NCBI RefSeq assembly: GCF_900458815.1
Contig: NZ_UHDZ01000001.1
Location: forward strand, 620,001-684,000
Direction of reading: 5' to 3'
DNA length: 64,000 nucleotides
DNA from: Staphylococcus saccharolyticus
GTDB lineage: Bacteria > Bacillota > Bacilli > Staphylococcales > Staphylococcaceae
Each line of letters opens with the position of its first letter. Positions within the stretch are counted from its first letter, which is position 1. A program made the position numbers and the translations under genes. Positions 19,107 to 29,925 of this stretch are shown here, in pieces. Under the pieces are notes generated by a model. It was not told the DNA's origin, did not search any database, and saw only the letters and a program-made list of their open reading frames with translations.

Positions 19107-20535
19107 CCATTTGATTAGGATTTCTCATTTCTTTAGTCGTGCCGAAGAAATAAGTGAAAATAAAGCCGCCAGCATATGCTGAAAGCAAGCTTACAATATA
19201 ACCGAGATACATATTATTTGCAATTAATGGTAGTAATGAGATACCACTTGGTCCTACTGCTGTTGCACCAATGTGACCAATGCCACCTATTACTGCACCA
19301 CCAATACCGCCACCAATACATGCAGTGAAGAATGGTCGGCCTAAAGGTAGAGTCACGCCGTAAATTAAAGGTTCTCCAATGCCTAAGAATCCAACTGGGA
19401 GTGCACCTTTTAATGTGTTACGTAATTTGTTATTTTTACCACATCTGACCCATAATGCGAGAGCTGCACCAACTTGGCCAGCACCTGACATTGCAGCAAT
19501 AGGTAATAAGTAAGTAGAGCCGGTTTTATTAATTAACTCGATATGAATTGGTGTAAAAATATGGTGAAGACCTAACATGACGAGGGGTAAGAAAAAGGCA
19601 CCGATAATAAAACCACTAAAAATTCCACCTACACCAATAATCCAGTTAATCACATAAACGAGTCCGTCAGAAACGAAACCAGCAAGTGGCATGATTATAA
19701 ATATTGTTAGTAATCCAATGAGTAGTAGTGTGATTGTTGGAGTAATAATAATATCCACAGAGTTTGGTATAACTTTATGTAATCTTTTCTCAATTAAACT
19801 CATTAACCAAACAGCAAAGATTACTCCGATAATTCCACCTTGACCAGCAGTTAAGTGTTCACCAGTGAAAACATTCATAATTGGATTTTTGTCGGTAATG
19901 CCAGTCAATAGTGTTGTACCACCAATAATACCACCTAAACCTGGTGTAGCGCCAAACACTTTAGCAGCATTAATACCTGTAAATATTGCTAAATAGAACA
20001 ACATACCATCTTTAATAACACCTAATACTGTGACGATTTGTTTAATCCACTCTCCAGAAATCATACCCGCGGTAAGTAAATTATTTAATACTGCAGCAAT
20101 ACCACCAATAAGTCCAGCACCAATAAAAGCAGGAATTAAAGGTATAAAAATATTAGCAATGGATTTTAAAATTCTATTCCACTTACTTTGTTTGCGTTGG
20201 CTTTGAAATTGCTGTTTATTTTCACGTGCATGTTCTTCGGCTTGTGCTTTGTAGCTTTTATTTTCAGAGTCTTCTTCTCCTAATGGTGCACCAGATTGTT
20301 TAGCCATGTGTTGTGTGACTTTATTAACAATTCCTGGTCCAACTACAACTTGAATACGTTCATCATCGACAACACCTAGCACACCATCGATAGCTTTCAA
20401 TTCTTCATACTTAACTTTTGAATCGTCATGTACTTTGATACGTACACGAGTCATGCAATGAATAATATTGTCAATATTATTGATACCACCAACTGCGTTA
20501 GTAATATCTTTAGCAAGACGTTCTTCTTTACTCAT
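19099..20535 (-). CDS. murP: PTS EIIBC for N-acetylmuramic acid (MurNAc-GlcNAc)
   Basis: This 478-residue PTS permease has an N-terminal EIIB domain with phosphocysteine motif IHCMTRVRI near residue 28 and a C-terminal EIIC domain of about ten membrane segments containing [14 protein letters not shown] near 386. A GGGAGG site lies before the ATG. It takes up and phosphorylates MurNAc-containing sugars; staphylococci import the MurNAc-GlcNAc disaccharide for MupG. It is intact, overlaps murR by 8 bp and follows murQ by 13 bp. Confidence 0.9.
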   Translation of the reverse strand: MSKEERLAKDITNAVGGINNIDNIIHCMTRVRIKVHDDSKVKYEELKAIDGVLGVVDDERIQVVVGPGIVNKVTQHMAKQSGAPLGEEDSENKSYKAQAEEHARENKQQFQSQRKQSKWNRILKSIANIFIPLIPAFIGAGLIGGIAAVLNNLLTAGMISGEWIKQIVTVLGVIKDGMLFYLAIFTGINAAKVFGATPGLGGIIGGTTLLTGITDKNPIMNVFTGEHLTAGQGGIIGVIFAVWLMSLIEKRLHKVIPNSVDIIITPTITLLLIGLLTIFIIMPLAGFVSDGLVYVINWIIGVGGIFSGFIIGAFFLPLVMLGLHHIFTPIHIELINKTGSTYLLPIAAMSGAGQVGAALALWVRCGKNNKLRNTLKGALPVGFLGIGEPLIYGVTLPLGRPFFTACIGGGIGGAVIGGIGHIGATAVGPSGISLLPLIANNMYLGYIVSLLSAYAGGFIFTYFFGTTKEMRNPNQMGD

Positions 20536-20548
20536 GGAAATTCCTCCC

Positions 20549-21436
20549 TTAAGAGTTGATGGCTTGCTTAATCACTCCATTATTTTCTTTTAAACGTCGT
20601 TTGGCTTCTTCTTTACCTATTGAGCATAAATGCATGACAACAGCTGTTTTAATGTGGTGATCAGCTGTTTCATATAGTTTTAAAGCGTCTTGTTCATCTA
20701 AATCACAGATATCTTGGATAATTCGTATAGAACGACTAATCAATTTCTGATTAGTAGGACGTAAATCAACCATTAAGTTGTCATAAACTTTTCCCACACC
20801 AATCATTGTCATAGTTGAAATCATATTAAGAATGAGTTTCTGAGCTGTTCCTGATTTTAATCGTGTTGAACCTGTAAGAACTTCTGGTCCAACGTTAATT
20901 TCTAAAATATGATTTGCATACTTACTGATTTCACTTTGTGTATTACAAGATAGTGCAACAGTATCTGCGTCAACTTGATTTGCGTAGTGCAATGCTCCTT
21001 TAACATATGGCGTACATCCACTTGCAGAAATACCTATTACAATATCTTTGTGGTTGAGGTGAATTTCTTTTAAGTCTTTGGCACCTTGTTTTGAATCATC
21101 TTCTGCACCTTCAATTGCTGTAGTCATTGCTTGTTGACCACCTGCGATAATACCGATGACTTCATCTGGAGAAGTATTAAACGTCGGCACACATTCAGCT
21201 GCGTCTAAGACACCAAGTCGTCCACTAGTCCCGGCGCCGATGTATATAATGCGACCATTATGATTAAAACGTTTGATAGCATTTTTAATGACTTGTGTTA
21301 ACTCAGGAATAACATGTTCGATTGCTTTAGGCACAACTTGATCTTCAGCATTCATTGTTTTTAAAGCTTCGTGTATATCAATTTCGTCTAAATGCATGGT
21401 TTGAGCGTTACGTGTTTCAGTGGTTAAGTGATTCAT
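20549..21436 (-). CDS. murQ: N-acetylmuramic acid 6-phosphate etherase
   Basis: This 295-residue SIS-domain enzyme cleaves the lactyl ether of MurNAc-6-phosphate to give GlcNAc-6-phosphate and D-lactate. Diagnostic motifs are TETRN at the N-terminus, the SIS loop [20 protein letters not shown] near residue 66, and [11 protein letters not shown] near 139. The preferred ATG is at 21436, because GGAG sits 7 nt before it and only 1 nt before the in-frame ATG at 21442. Its start overlaps the mupG 3' end by 20 bp. Confidence 0.95.
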   Translation of the reverse strand: MNHLTTETRNAQTMHLDEIDIHEALKTMNAEDQVVPKAIEHVIPELTQVIKNAIKRFNHNGRIIYIGAGTSGRLGVLDAAECVPTFNTSPDEVIGIIAGGQQAMTTAIEGAEDDSKQGAKDLKEIHLNHKDIVIGISASGCTPYVKGALHYANQVDADTVALSCNTQSEISKYANHILEINVGPEVLTGSTRLKSGTAQKLILNMISTMTMIGVGKVYDNLMVDLRPTNQKLISRSIRIIQDICDLDEQDALKLYETADHHIKTAVVMHLCSIGKEEAKRRLKENNGVIKQAINS

Positions 21437-22484
21437 TGTCATTCTCCTTCGTATAAGTAAGTTTAAAAGTGTCCCCGGGTTGAATCAGTGCAAGTAGTGG
21501 AATATCCTCGCTGTTGATATGAGCAATATAATTAATATGTGGATGACCAGGTAAATCTACTTTAAGCACTTGAATTTCACCTTCATAACGTCCATTCAGT
21601 TGATTATCAACAGTGACATCTCCAACGTGTCTATGAGTGGTACCTATAGCACTAATAGTCGTGTCGTTGTATGCTCTAGAAAATTGAGATCTAATTACAT
21701 TTTCGGGTGAATCAATTCTTGAAGTATGTACCTTTAAGATATTAGAGGAATATGAATCTTCAAGGTAATCCAAGCGTAAAGTGAAATGTCTAGATTTCAA
21801 CATGTCAGATAATTGAAGAGCAAGATGTTGTGATAAAGCTAAATCACTAATAAGAATGTTAGATACTCCTATTGAATGAAGTTCATGAGCAGCAACTAAC
21901 GGATGCTTTTTTCGGTGACTTTCAATAGTGGGTAAACCTTTAAATAAAGGACCTCTCAGTTTACTTCCTGGTATAAAAGCACATATTTTTGCATGTTTAT
22001 CGTATTTTTGAATCAAATCATTTCTATTTTTAATAAATGAAAATGATAATCCTGTATCCGGTCTAGGATAATAATTGTGACAATACAGAAGTTGAGCCTT
22101 GAAATCATGTTGATAAATGAGCGCCAACATATCTTCAGTCATTGTACTTGCATTTAAGCAACATTTTAATCCATGGCTTTGGACTTCTTGTATCAAATCA
22201 ACATTCAATTGGTCATCTATACGTATATAAAATGCCCCATGAGGCAATTGATTTAAATAACTATAAAGTGATTGATTAAGTAGGGAAGGGTTTACATCAA
22301 TAATGTAGGTTATTTTGTAAGATGATAAAAGTTGACATAATTCTCCCAAATATGCCAGTTGATTATGCTTACTTTCTTCAGGAATTTGTAAGGATGTAAA
22401 GACAACATCATACCCCATTGATGCCATTTTTAAGATATAGTCTTTATCCAATTGCTGTCCTAAATATACTGAAAAGCCTAGCAT
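21417..22484 (-). CDS. mupG: 6-phospho-N-acetylmuramidase (DUF871)
   Basis: This 355-residue TIM-barrel protein of the DUF871/MupG family starts [20 protein letters not shown], which is diagnostic. It hydrolyses the imported phosphorylated disaccharide MurNAc-6P-GlcNAc in the cytoplasm. AAAGGAGC lies 7 nt before the ATG at 22484; a GTG at 22505 also opens the frame but lies upstream of this site. It heads the mupG-murQ-murP-murR operon and has a strong promoter just upstream. Confidence 0.92.
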   Translation of the reverse strand: MLGFSVYLGQQLDKDYILKMASMGYDVVFTSLQIPEESKHNQLAYLGELCQLLSSYKITYIIDVNPSLLNQSLYSYLNQLPHGAFYIRIDDQLNVDLIQEVQSHGLKCCLNASTMTEDMLALIYQHDFKAQLLYCHNYYPRPDTGLSFSFIKNRNDLIQKYDKHAKICAFIPGSKLRGPLFKGLPTIESHRKKHPLVAAHELHSIGVSNILISDLALSQHLALQLSDMLKSRHFTLRLDYLEDSYSSNILKVHTSRIDSPENVIRSQFSRAYNDTTISAIGTTHRHVGDVTVDNQLNGRYEGEIQVLKVDLPGHPHINYIAHINSEDIPLLALIQPGDTFKLTYTKENDNESLNH

Positions 22485-22518
22485 ATCAAACGCTCCTTTA
22501 ACCACTTAATCATATCCG

Positions 22519-22547
22519 ATTATAACGCTATTAGGGAAGGTTTACAA
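22519..22547 (-). promoter_or_regulatory. Promoter of the mupG operon
   Basis: On the minus strand a TTGTAA (22547-22542) and a TATAAT (22524-22519) are separated by exactly 17 bp. Transcription would begin near 22512, giving a leader of about 28 nt before the mupG ATG. No operator was identified. Confidence 0.75.
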
Positions 22548-22658
22548 TTTGATGTATAGATAAAATATAATAATATTCAAATTAAAAGTAATTAATGGTA
22601 AGAATGAAGCACAATTCAAAAATATACAATTTTAATGAGGAATAAGATGTTTATTTTC

Positions 22659-22996
22659 TTAGAAGTGTGAATGTTTTTTTATTCTAAGTAGTTGCTTGTG
22701 CAAAAGGAGTTGAAGTGAATTGATATAGTAAAGGATGTCACCATATTTAATGACTACAAGAGGATTGTTTTTAAGTTGTTCTATAAATAGTACGAAGATA
22801 ATGCTTCTGAAGTCGTTAAGAAGGGATGATGGGCGTCTATCCATAAACTTTCCTCATTAATAATACGATTAAATGTGTTCAAACTTTCTTCGAATTTGGT
22901 ATGATGGATTAACGCATAGTATTTTGTGGTTTCACTAATTGAAATGAGACGAACAATTTGTTGTTCAATGTGTAGAGATAATTCTAAATAATTCAT
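22659..22996 (-). pseudogene. Hypothetical protein, frameshifted
   Basis: An ATG at 22996 (AGACCT-GGAGG-like site GGAGGTC nearby) opens MNYLELSLHIEQQIVRLISI and runs to about 22800, where the frame changes from TSEALSSYYL-stop to RSIIFVLFIEQLKNNPLVVI, ending LLRIKKHSHF. Joined, the product is about 112 residues with no membrane segment. The amphipathic N-terminus and long open second frame support a single real gene with one indel. I do not recognise the family. Confidence 0.6.
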
Positions 22997-23059
22997 AAGA
23001 CCTCCGGTAATAATTACTAGATAAATAGAATTTGTGAGTAGAAAGGAATCATTACTTTT

Positions 23060-23578
23060 TACATATTAATACATTTGTTAACAGAGTTAAAAATGGCTGG
23101 TTATACGTAAAAAATCACTAGTTATTTTTAATTATAGTTTTTTTAGTTACCATAATATTATCTAATGTATATGACCAGTTAATGCAGTTTTTACCAAAGC
23201 ATCTACAATATTCAGACACCCAAAATGAAATGGAATTAGATAAATTATTTGAAAACCATGCGTTTATACCATTTGCGTTTTTACTCATAGTCATTGTAGG
23301 ACCAATTGTTGAAGAGTTAGTGTTTAGACACATTATTATAGGTGAATTTAGGAAAGAAGTTTAACTTTGTATTGATGGGAATTGTTTCAGCAGTTTTATT
23401 TACTTTAATCCATGTAACTGATGTAAAGTCACCTTTTGAATTTGGCGCGTATCTCATATTAGCTATTTCTTTAGTATATGTTTACTTAAAATCTGATAGA
23501 AAATTAGCTGCTTCGTTGAGTTTACATATGTTAAATAACTTAATTTCCTTCATTTGGACAATTATAGTTATATTTTAG
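23060..23578 (+). pseudogene. CPBP-family intramembrane protease, truncated and frameshifted
   Basis: CPBP glutamic membrane protease motifs are present: VEELVFRH (the EExxxR motif) near 23308, TLIH near 23404, and HMLNN near 23526. The N-terminal helices expected in this family are missing: the readable frame begins only near VNRVKNGWLYVKNH, which is followed by a TAG near 23118. Later, near 23352, one extra T (GAATTTAGG for GAATTAGG) shifts LGKKFNFVLMGIVSAVLF into another frame. No start codon with ribosome site is found. It is a remnant. Confidence 0.75.
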
Positions 23579-23691
23579 AGGTTATTTATAGAGGCTGAAA
23601 TATAATTAATATTATGTAGGCATGTTAACTTTTTTGTAGTAGCTAACTGATTTGAAATGTGTTTAAATCAACCTTCTTTCAAGTCTAGTCC

Positions 23692-23800
23692 AGAGCCCCA
23701 ACACGGAGAATTCCATATAGAAATTCTACAGGCAGAGCAAGTTGGGGTTCGGGGGTGCGAGGCACTGAATTCAGAATGAATGTTGTCTCACCCTATTTTT
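23692..23800. repeat. Dispersed intergenic repeat, copy B, ending in hairpin
   Basis: This copy contains GCCCCAAC, GAGAATTCCATATAGAAATTC, GCAAGTTGGGG and a terminal dyad GGGTGCGAGG with GTCTCACCC, followed by TATTTTTA. GCCCCAAC and GTTGGGG-type flanks pair, making nested inverted repeats. It lies downstream of the minus-strand regulator's 3' end and may terminate it. Confidence 0.75.
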
Positions 23801-24491
23801 ATATTTTTGTAGCTTTTAAAAACTGTTGATAATTTTCTATTGATATATCTTGAGTTTTTATTGTCTTCTCAAAAGAATAAGAGATATCGTGAATATCTAA
23901 TATTGATAATTCGCGCGTATGACCGCAACCAATTTCAAATACCACTGCGTACCATTGACCATCTTTATATAATAAACCAATAAAAATAACATTTTCTGCC
24001 TGTGTTTGGCCATTTTCAATGTAATCAACGAGCATAACATTTCGCTCAGTGCAGTAAATAAGGATGTCAGAAAATAATTGAGGTAAAGTCGTATTCTTAC
24101 TATCTTCAAATTTAATATAAAAATCCATTTTTTTTAATAATTTGCGTAATCGAGTTTGTGGCAAACTTAAACATTGTTTAATAATTGCTTGAATCTCAGC
24201 ATGATAAGGCAAAGTCGAATAGGACTGACTTTCATTGAGTGTTAAGAATAATGCCGACAGTTGACGCTCTGTTAAAGATAACGAGATTTTTGAATGTGCT
24301 TCTTTAATTTGATAGCCACCCAATTTACCATGGTGTGCATAAACTTTTACACCTTGTTCCTCTAAATCATCAATATCTCTTAAAATTGTACGTTTTGATA
24401 CATTAAATTGACTAGCAAGTTGTGAAGCGGTTATTTTATCAGAATTTTGTATAGCCTGGATGATACGATTTTGTCGTTCTAATTTATTCAA
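23799..24491 (-). CDS. YafY-type HTH/WYL-like transcriptional regulator
   Basis: This 230-residue protein has an N-terminal HTH_11 domain (ITASQLASQFNVSKRTILRDIDDLEEQGV, residues about 20-48) followed by a region like WYL-domain regulators (GLLYKDGQWYAVVFEIGCGH near 170). The TTG start at 24491 follows GGAGGTGA by 6 nt. Such proteins bind DNA and sense a ligand or nucleic acid through the C-terminal domain. No target is evident in the neighbourhood. It is intact. Confidence 0.8.
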   Translation of the reverse strand: MNKLERQNRIIQAIQNSDKITASQLASQFNVSKRTILRDIDDLEEQGVKVYAHHGKLGGYQIKEAHSKISLSLTERQLSALFLTLNESQSYSTLPYHAEIQAIIKQCLSLPQTRLRKLLKKMDFYIKFEDSKNTTLPQLFSDILIYCTERNVMLVDYIENGQTQAENVIFIGLLYKDGQWYAVVFEIGCGHTRELSILDIHDISYSFEKTIKTQDISIENYQQFLKATKI

Positions 24492-24603
24492 TAAAAGTCA
24501 CCTCCATAAACATTACATATTACATTTATTATAACATATAAGCGACAATGATGACATTTTCTAAATGTACCAAACCTAAAAGTGTAAAATTGCTATAAAA
24601 AAT

Positions 24604-24620
24604 TTAGAAAACGCTTACAA
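24604..24620. promoter_or_regulatory. CcpA (cre) site at the RsaI promoter
   Basis: TTAGAAAACGCTTACAA fits the cre core (xGAAAACGCTTxCA). It lies directly upstream of and overlaps the likely -35 region (TTACAA), with TATAAT at 24641-24646. CcpA bound here should repress RsaI while glucose is available, as known for S. aureus RsaI. Confidence 0.7.
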
Positions 24621-24652
24621 TTTTTGGATCATTATGCTAGTATAATATTTGT

Positions 24653-24800
24653 AACAGGGGGAGCGATTAGACAAAGGGGTAGAGCTATATAACAGATAGC
24701 TGTATAATCGTTCAAGTTACATCAAAACATCTTCAATATTTATTACTTACTTTCCTTTCTATTTGTCGGCTAGTTAATGACTAGCCGATTTTTTATTTTT
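24653..24800 (+). ncRNA. rsaI: Small regulatory RNA RsaI (RsaOG)
   Basis: Transcription is predicted just after the extended -10 TGCTAGTATAAT and ends in GTCGGCTAG-TTAATGA-CTAGCCGAT with TTTTTATTTTT, giving about 145 nt, the size of S. aureus RsaI. Signature pieces are two G tracts (AGGGGGAG and AAGGGGTAG) and an unpaired pyrimidine stretch CTTTCCTTTCTATT, which in S. aureus pairs with target mRNAs. In S. aureus RsaI also lies beside the fdh gene, as here. It responds to carbon supply through CcpA. The identity rests on my recollection of RsaI plus location, structure and cre site. Confidence 0.85.
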
Positions 24801-25065
24801 AAAAATAAAAATTTAAAATCATTACCAATTTAAGAGTCATTCATTTAAAATAATTTTAATAGTTATATATACAATACTTAAAAATGGAAGCTATTTTCAA
24901 TTAATTAATTTTAAAATTTAAATATCTTTTAAATACTTAACTTTTTATAGGCAAAGTAATACAATTTAAGTAATTCTATTGTGGAATGTATGTGGGGTAT
25001 TTTTCACTTAGATGGGTAACATAGAAAATTATAGTATACATTTAAACATAAAAGGGGGAGAGAAT

Positions 25066-27988
25066 ATGCAAGAACATTTAATTGTGACTTTGGATGGTAC
25101 AGATTATCTCGTTGAACCAGGTACAAATCTTCTAGAGTTTATCCGTTCTCGTGATACGTTTGTTCCAGCAATTTGTTATAACGAGTCAATGGGACCTATT
25201 CAAACTTGTGATACATGTATGGTTGAAATTGATGGTGAAATTACGCGTGCTTGTAGCACAACCATAAATCCCGCTCGATGTGCGTTAAGACTAAGAATGA
25301 AGCAGTTGAAATAAGTCAAAAAGAAGTATTAGATCGTTTTTTAGAAAAGCATATGTTGTATTGTACAGTATGTGATTATAATAACGGCGATTGTGAAATT
25401 CATAATACGATAGATGAATGGGGTGTACAACATCAAACATATGAATATAAGAAGAAACCTTATGACAAGGATTATGGTCCATTTTATCGGTATGATCCAA
25501 ATCAATGTATTTTATGTGGTCGCTGTGTAGAAGCGTGTCAAGATGTTGAAGTCAACGAAACAATTCGAATAGATTGGGAGAGTGAACATCCAAGAGTGAT
25601 ATGTGATAATGACGTACCAATTAATGAATCCTCTTATGTATCGTGTGGACAATGTGCAACAGTTTGTCCCTGTAACGCGATGATGGAAGTCAACATGGAA
25701 GGAAATTTGGGATATCTGACTGATACAGAACCAGGCTCTCTTACGGCTATGATTGATATCATTAAAAAATCAGAACCCGGTTATGGGACGTTACTCGCAG
25801 CATCAGACTCTGAAGCTGAAATACGTAAAGAAATAATTAATAAAACAAAATCTGTGTGTACTTATTGTGGAGTCAGCTGTTCATTTGAAGTGTGGACTAA
25901 AGATAGAGAAATATTAAAGGTCCAACCTTCTCATGATTCACCAGCTAACAAGATAGCATCGTGCGTGAAAGGTAAATTTTCTTGGGGCCATATCAACTCT
26001 GATCAACGTTTAACAAAACCATTGGTTCGTAAAGAGGGTGCATTTCATGAGGTGGAATGGGAAGAAGTCTTACAAGTTATTGCTAATCACTTTACAAAAA
26101 TTAAAGCGCAATACGGTCCAGATAGCTTATCATTTATTTCTTCATCTAAAGCTACAAATGAAGAGTCTTACCTAATGCAGAAACTATCAAGACAAGTGAT
26201 TGGTACAAATAATGTAGATAATTGCTCTCGTTACTGCCAAGCACCTGCGACTATAGGACTGATTCGTACAGTTGGTATAGGAGGAGACGCAGGAGGTATT
26301 ATTGATTTAGAAAAAGCAGCAATGACTGTTCTAATTGGAACAAATACTGCTGAAGCGCATCCTGTTATAGCGTCTAGAATGAAACGTGCTCAAAAATTAT
26401 ATGGTCAAAAATCGCATGTGTTTGATATTAGAAAACATGAAATGGCTGAACGTGCTGATGAATTTTATCAACCTAAGCCAGGTACTGATTTGGCATGGTT
26501 AAGTGTGGTAACAAAATATATTATCGATAATGACTTATACGATAAAGCGTTTATAGACGAGTGGGTTGATGACTATTATAAATCTCTAAAGCCTTTCACT
26601 ATGACTTTTGCTGAAGAAACGACAGGTATTCCAAAAGAACGTTTAATCCGTTTTGCGTATGAAGTTGCCAAAGCAGAATCAGTTGCTATATGTTGGGCGA
26701 TGGGTATTACTCAACAAGATATTGGAAGCGACTCAAGTACAGCGATTTCAAACTTATTATAAGTAACAGGAAATTATAGAAAACCTGGCGCAGGTGCTTA
26801 TCCATTACGTGGACATAATAATGTTCAAGGTTGCAGTGATATAGGCAGTATGCCAGATCAATTTTCGTGCTACTAACCTGTTACGGATAATAAAGTTTGT
26901 GCTAAGTTTGAAAGAGAATATGGCGTAGAATTAAGTGCAACGCCAGGTAGAGACAATCATCAAATGATTGAAGATATTCATAATGGAGATGTACATTCAT
27001 TATATTTATATGGAGAAGATACAGGTATTGCTGGCTCAAATATTAATTTTGTTCTGGCAGCATTTGAAAAATTAGACTTCATGGTAGTACAAGATGAATT
27101 CTTGACGTATACAGCTACTTTCGCCGATGTCGTATTGCCTGCAAGCCCTTCTTTAGAGAAAGACGGTACATTCACTAACACCGAACGTCGTATTCAATGT
27201 TTATATAAAGCATTAGACTCTCTAGGTGATTCATAGCCTGATTGGGAAATCTTTCAACTTATAGCTAATCGATTAGGAGCACAATGGAATTACAAACATC
27301 TTAGCGATATTATGGATGAAATTGCTCATCTTACACCATACTATTCCGGTGTCAACTACGAGAGTTTGGAAGGCTTTAATAGCTTGCAATGGCCGGTTGA
27401 TGAAAATGGAAGTGATTCTCCAATCTTATACTTAGATGGTTTTAATTTTGAAAATAAAAAGCAAAACTCTACCTTTTAACTTTTGATAACTTCTTTAAGG
27501 AAGACAAAGTGTATGATATTCATGTAAATAATGGTCGTTTATTAGAACATTTTCATGAAGGGAATATGATTTATCAAACGCCAATGATAAAGTACCACAT
27601 GTTTTTGTAGAAATTTCCCCAGAACTTGCTCAAGAATGCGATATTCATGAAGGTGCAGAAATCAGGTTAATATCTGAAAAAGGAGAGGCAACATTACTTG
27701 CACATATTACTGATAGAGTAAAAGGTAAGGAAATTTATATACCATTAAATAATGATCCTTTGAACAATGGGGATAAGGGGGCAATTAATTTACTTACAAA
27801 TAGTGATGTTGATAAGTATACAGATACACCCTCTTATAAACATACAGGTGCACGAATGGAAAAAGGGAAATCACCTTTGAATCCTACGAATTTCCGTGTA
27901 AATAAACAATGTCATCCACAATACAGTGTTCAAGTACAAAAAATGGTCGCGTTCTGATTACGTGTTTCCAGGAAAGCAGAGTGATTAA
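25066..27988 (+). pseudogene. fdhA: Formate dehydrogenase alpha subunit (molybdopterin), heavily damaged
   Basis: The modules appear in order. A 2Fe-2S ferredoxin-like start has [22 protein letters not shown]. Two 4Fe-4S clusters follow ([22 protein letters not shown]), then a molybdopterin oxidoreductase domain ([19 protein letters not shown]) and a C-terminal dinucleotide-binding domain. The ATG at 25066 follows GGGGGAGAG. Lesions are a frameshift near 25280, TAA at 26760, TAA at 26874, TAG at 27234, and frameshifts near 27475, 27575 and 27940. The last is an A5-to-A6 insertion before [14 protein letters not shown]. Full length would be about 975 residues. At least seven lesions, three of them substitutions, make it a firm pseudogene. 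Confidence 0.95.
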
Positions 27989-27990
27989 TA

Positions 27991-28458
27991 ATGGTTGAAA
28001 GAATTACTGAAATTAAACGTCTAAAAAAATCACCGGAGCAAATTAAAAGTGAAAATTTGAATGAAGTTATAGATGCTATTACTAAAAATAAAGATAGTAT
28101 TCTAAAGGCAATTCGTTTAATAGACACATTAGATGAGGCAAAAATTTTAGATGCGTTAAATGGTGGTTTAAAAGCTAGACAAGTAATTATTAATAAATTC
28201 GCAGTTGAATTAAATAAAGATATTTATAATGGACTCTTATCGAATATGGCTCACATGATATTATTGTTAGGCGAATTAAATGTTGAGGATTTAAGTGAAA
28301 TGCTACAATGTTTAAATAAAGGGTTGCATGTTGCTAATCAAACGAGTCCTAATGCTAGAACATCTATTAAAAATTTAATGGGAATATTAAAAGACGATAA
28401 TATGAATCATAGCATCACATATATGTTAAATATACTAAAAGGCATGTCTCAATCGTAA
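27991..28458 (+). CDS. DUF1641 protein, FdhA partner
   Basis: This 155-residue helical protein starts MVERITEIKRLKKSPEQIKS and carries the DUF1641 pattern (LNEVIDAITKNKDSILKAIR, LLGELNVEDLSEML, LMGILKDDNMNHSITYML). In Firmicutes DUF1641 genes follow molybdenum formate dehydrogenase genes and probably encode an accessory or regulatory subunit. It begins 2 bp after the fdhA stop, so it is an operon partner, yet it is intact while fdhA is destroyed. The ribosome site is weak, which fits translational coupling. Confidence 0.85.
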   Translation: MVERITEIKRLKKSPEQIKSENLNEVIDAITKNKDSILKAIRLIDTLDEAKILDALNGGLKARQVIINKFAVELNKDIYNGLLSNMAHMILLLGELNVEDLSEMLQCLNKGLHVANQTSPNARTSIKNLMGILKDDNMNHSITYMLNILKGMSQS

Positions 28459-28727
28459 TTCATTAACGTTTAATATAAATGATGTTAAGAGGGTATGGTA
28501 TGAGAAACTGTGTTTAAGTAAATCTAGTCAGCTAAAAAGGTAAATTATACTTTAATCGTTCACGATATAGTTCGTGTTATTTATTTTGATAAAAAGATGA
28601 GAGAAAAAATGCCTACTACCAAGCTGCTTCTCTTTTCACCTTTTATTTATATTTAAGTCGACATCATTTCTATTTATCATGTATCATTAATAATGATTGT
28701 GAAAATTAGATTAGGGAGTGAGTACAT
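28459..28727. other. Intergenic region with weak hairpin
   Basis: A GAGAGAA/TTCTCTTTTCACCTTTT hairpin near 28598-28646 may end the fdhA-DUF1641 transcript. I see no gene or repeat in the remainder. Confidence 0.35.
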
Positions 28728-28967
28728 ATTAATCAGAAAGTATTAAAAGCCATGGCGATTACGTCTAACGTGTTGCTAGTCATTGGTATTATATTTTTTG
28801 TGATGATGAAACTTATGTTAGCGATTGCTTTCTTTGTGGTATCATTAGCAATTAGTTTAGTGATATTTAACGTCATGTTTAGACATCGTACAGGTATGAA
28901 AATTGCAATTAATATTTCATTTTTTATTGTTATGGTTGCAATAGTTATAACCTATTTCGTTTTATAA
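28728..28967 (+). CDS. Small membrane protein; likely native start codon is now ATT
   Basis: The frame encodes two or three hydrophobic helices. The first available ATG is at 28752 (MAITSNVLLVIGIIFFVMM) but has no ribosome site. Upstream, GGGAG at 28714-28718 lies 9 nt before an in-frame ATT at 28728 followed by NQKVLKA, exactly where a start codon is expected. This suggests an ATG-to-ATT change or use of a rare ATT start. The family is not recognised. It is probably co-transcribed with the glucosaminidase gene 26 bp downstream. Confidence 0.6.
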   Translation: MNQKVLKAMAITSNVLLVIGIIFFVMMKLMLAIAFFVVSLAISLVIFNVMFRHRTGMKIAINISFFIVMVAIVITYFVL

Positions 28968-28993
28968 TAATTATAGTCTAGGGGTTTAAATGA

Positions 28994-29770
28994 ATGTTTA
29001 AAAATACTCGACTTCGCACAACGACAATGCTCATCATTGTGATATTGTTGATATTTAGCATCCTTTTTATCATATTTGATACTAATATTTTAAAAAATGA
29101 TGTGAATTTTTCATTTTCAGAAGCAGTTGAACGACAAAAGGGTGAAGGGGTCATTAATACTAAAGAACATAATGGCAAATTCATTCATGCAGAAGATAAT
29201 GAGATAGAGAAAGCTATGTCCATTAAACATGGAGATAATTCGTTAAAGTATATGGATATTTCTGAGAAAGTTCCTATGTCTAAAAAAGAAGTGAATACTA
29301 TTTTAAAAGATAAAGGTATTTTAGAGCCTCAAGGTCACACGTTTATTAAAGCTCAAGACAAATACGAAGTGAATATTATTTACTTGATTAGCCATGCTTT
29401 AGTTGAAACAGGTAATGGAACGTCTGAACTTGCTAAAGGTATCAAAGAGGGTCAGCAACATTATTATAACATCTTTGGAATAGGGGCGTTTGATGAAAAT
29501 GCAGTACATACTGGTAAAAGTTATGCTAAACAAGAAAAATGGACATCTCCAGAAAAAGCCATCATTGGTGGCGCATCGTTTGTGAGATATCATTATTTCA
29601 AAAATAATCAACTGACGTTATATCAAATGCGTTGGAATCCTCAAAATCCAGGGCAACATCAATATGCTAGTGATATTAATTGGGTGGACAATATTGCAGA
29701 CATTATGAAGAAATACTATGAGGGATATGGCATAAAAAAAGAGAAGATACGAAAAAAATATTATAAATAA
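28994..29770 (+). CDS. sagA: Membrane-anchored N-acetylglucosaminidase
   Basis: This 258-residue protein has an N-terminal signal anchor (residues about 10-28) and a C-terminal Bax-like glucosaminidase domain: ISHALVETGNGTSELAKG with the catalytic Glu near residue 138, NIFGIGAFDENA, GGASFVRYHYF and a C-terminal basic tail. It cleaves peptidoglycan glycan strands outside the membrane. Length and genome position match the staphylococcal SagA rather than SagB. The ATG follows GGGG by about 9 nt. It is intact and ends at a good terminator. Confidence 0.82.
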   Translation: MFKNTRLRTTTMLIIVILLIFSILFIIFDTNILKNDVNFSFSEAVERQKGEGVINTKEHNGKFIHAEDNEIEKAMSIKHGDNSLKYMDISEKVPMSKKEVNTILKDKGILEPQGHTFIKAQDKYEVNIIYLISHALVETGNGTSELAKGIKEGQQHYYNIFGIGAFDENAVHTGKSYAKQEKWTSPEKAIIGGASFVRYHYFKNNQLTLYQMRWNPQNPGQHQYASDINWVDNIADIMKKYYEGYGIKKEKIRKKYYK

Positions 29771-29771
29771 A

Positions 29772-29821
29772 AGTAAGGTTAGCGTACACATAATACTAAT
29801 TGTGGTGCTAACCTTATTTTG
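29772..29821 (+). terminator. Terminator after glucosaminidase gene
   Basis: TAAGGTTAGC (29774-29783) pairs with GCTAACCTTA (29807-29816), followed by TTTTG. The loop is 23 nt. Confidence 0.8.
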
Positions 29822-29925
29822 CTAAAAGGTCAATCAGTCCAACGAGAGACTATTTTTTTACAGACTTTTTGACATCATTACATATGATAAAATAAATAGG
29901 AATGAAAATTTGAGGTGTTATTAAA

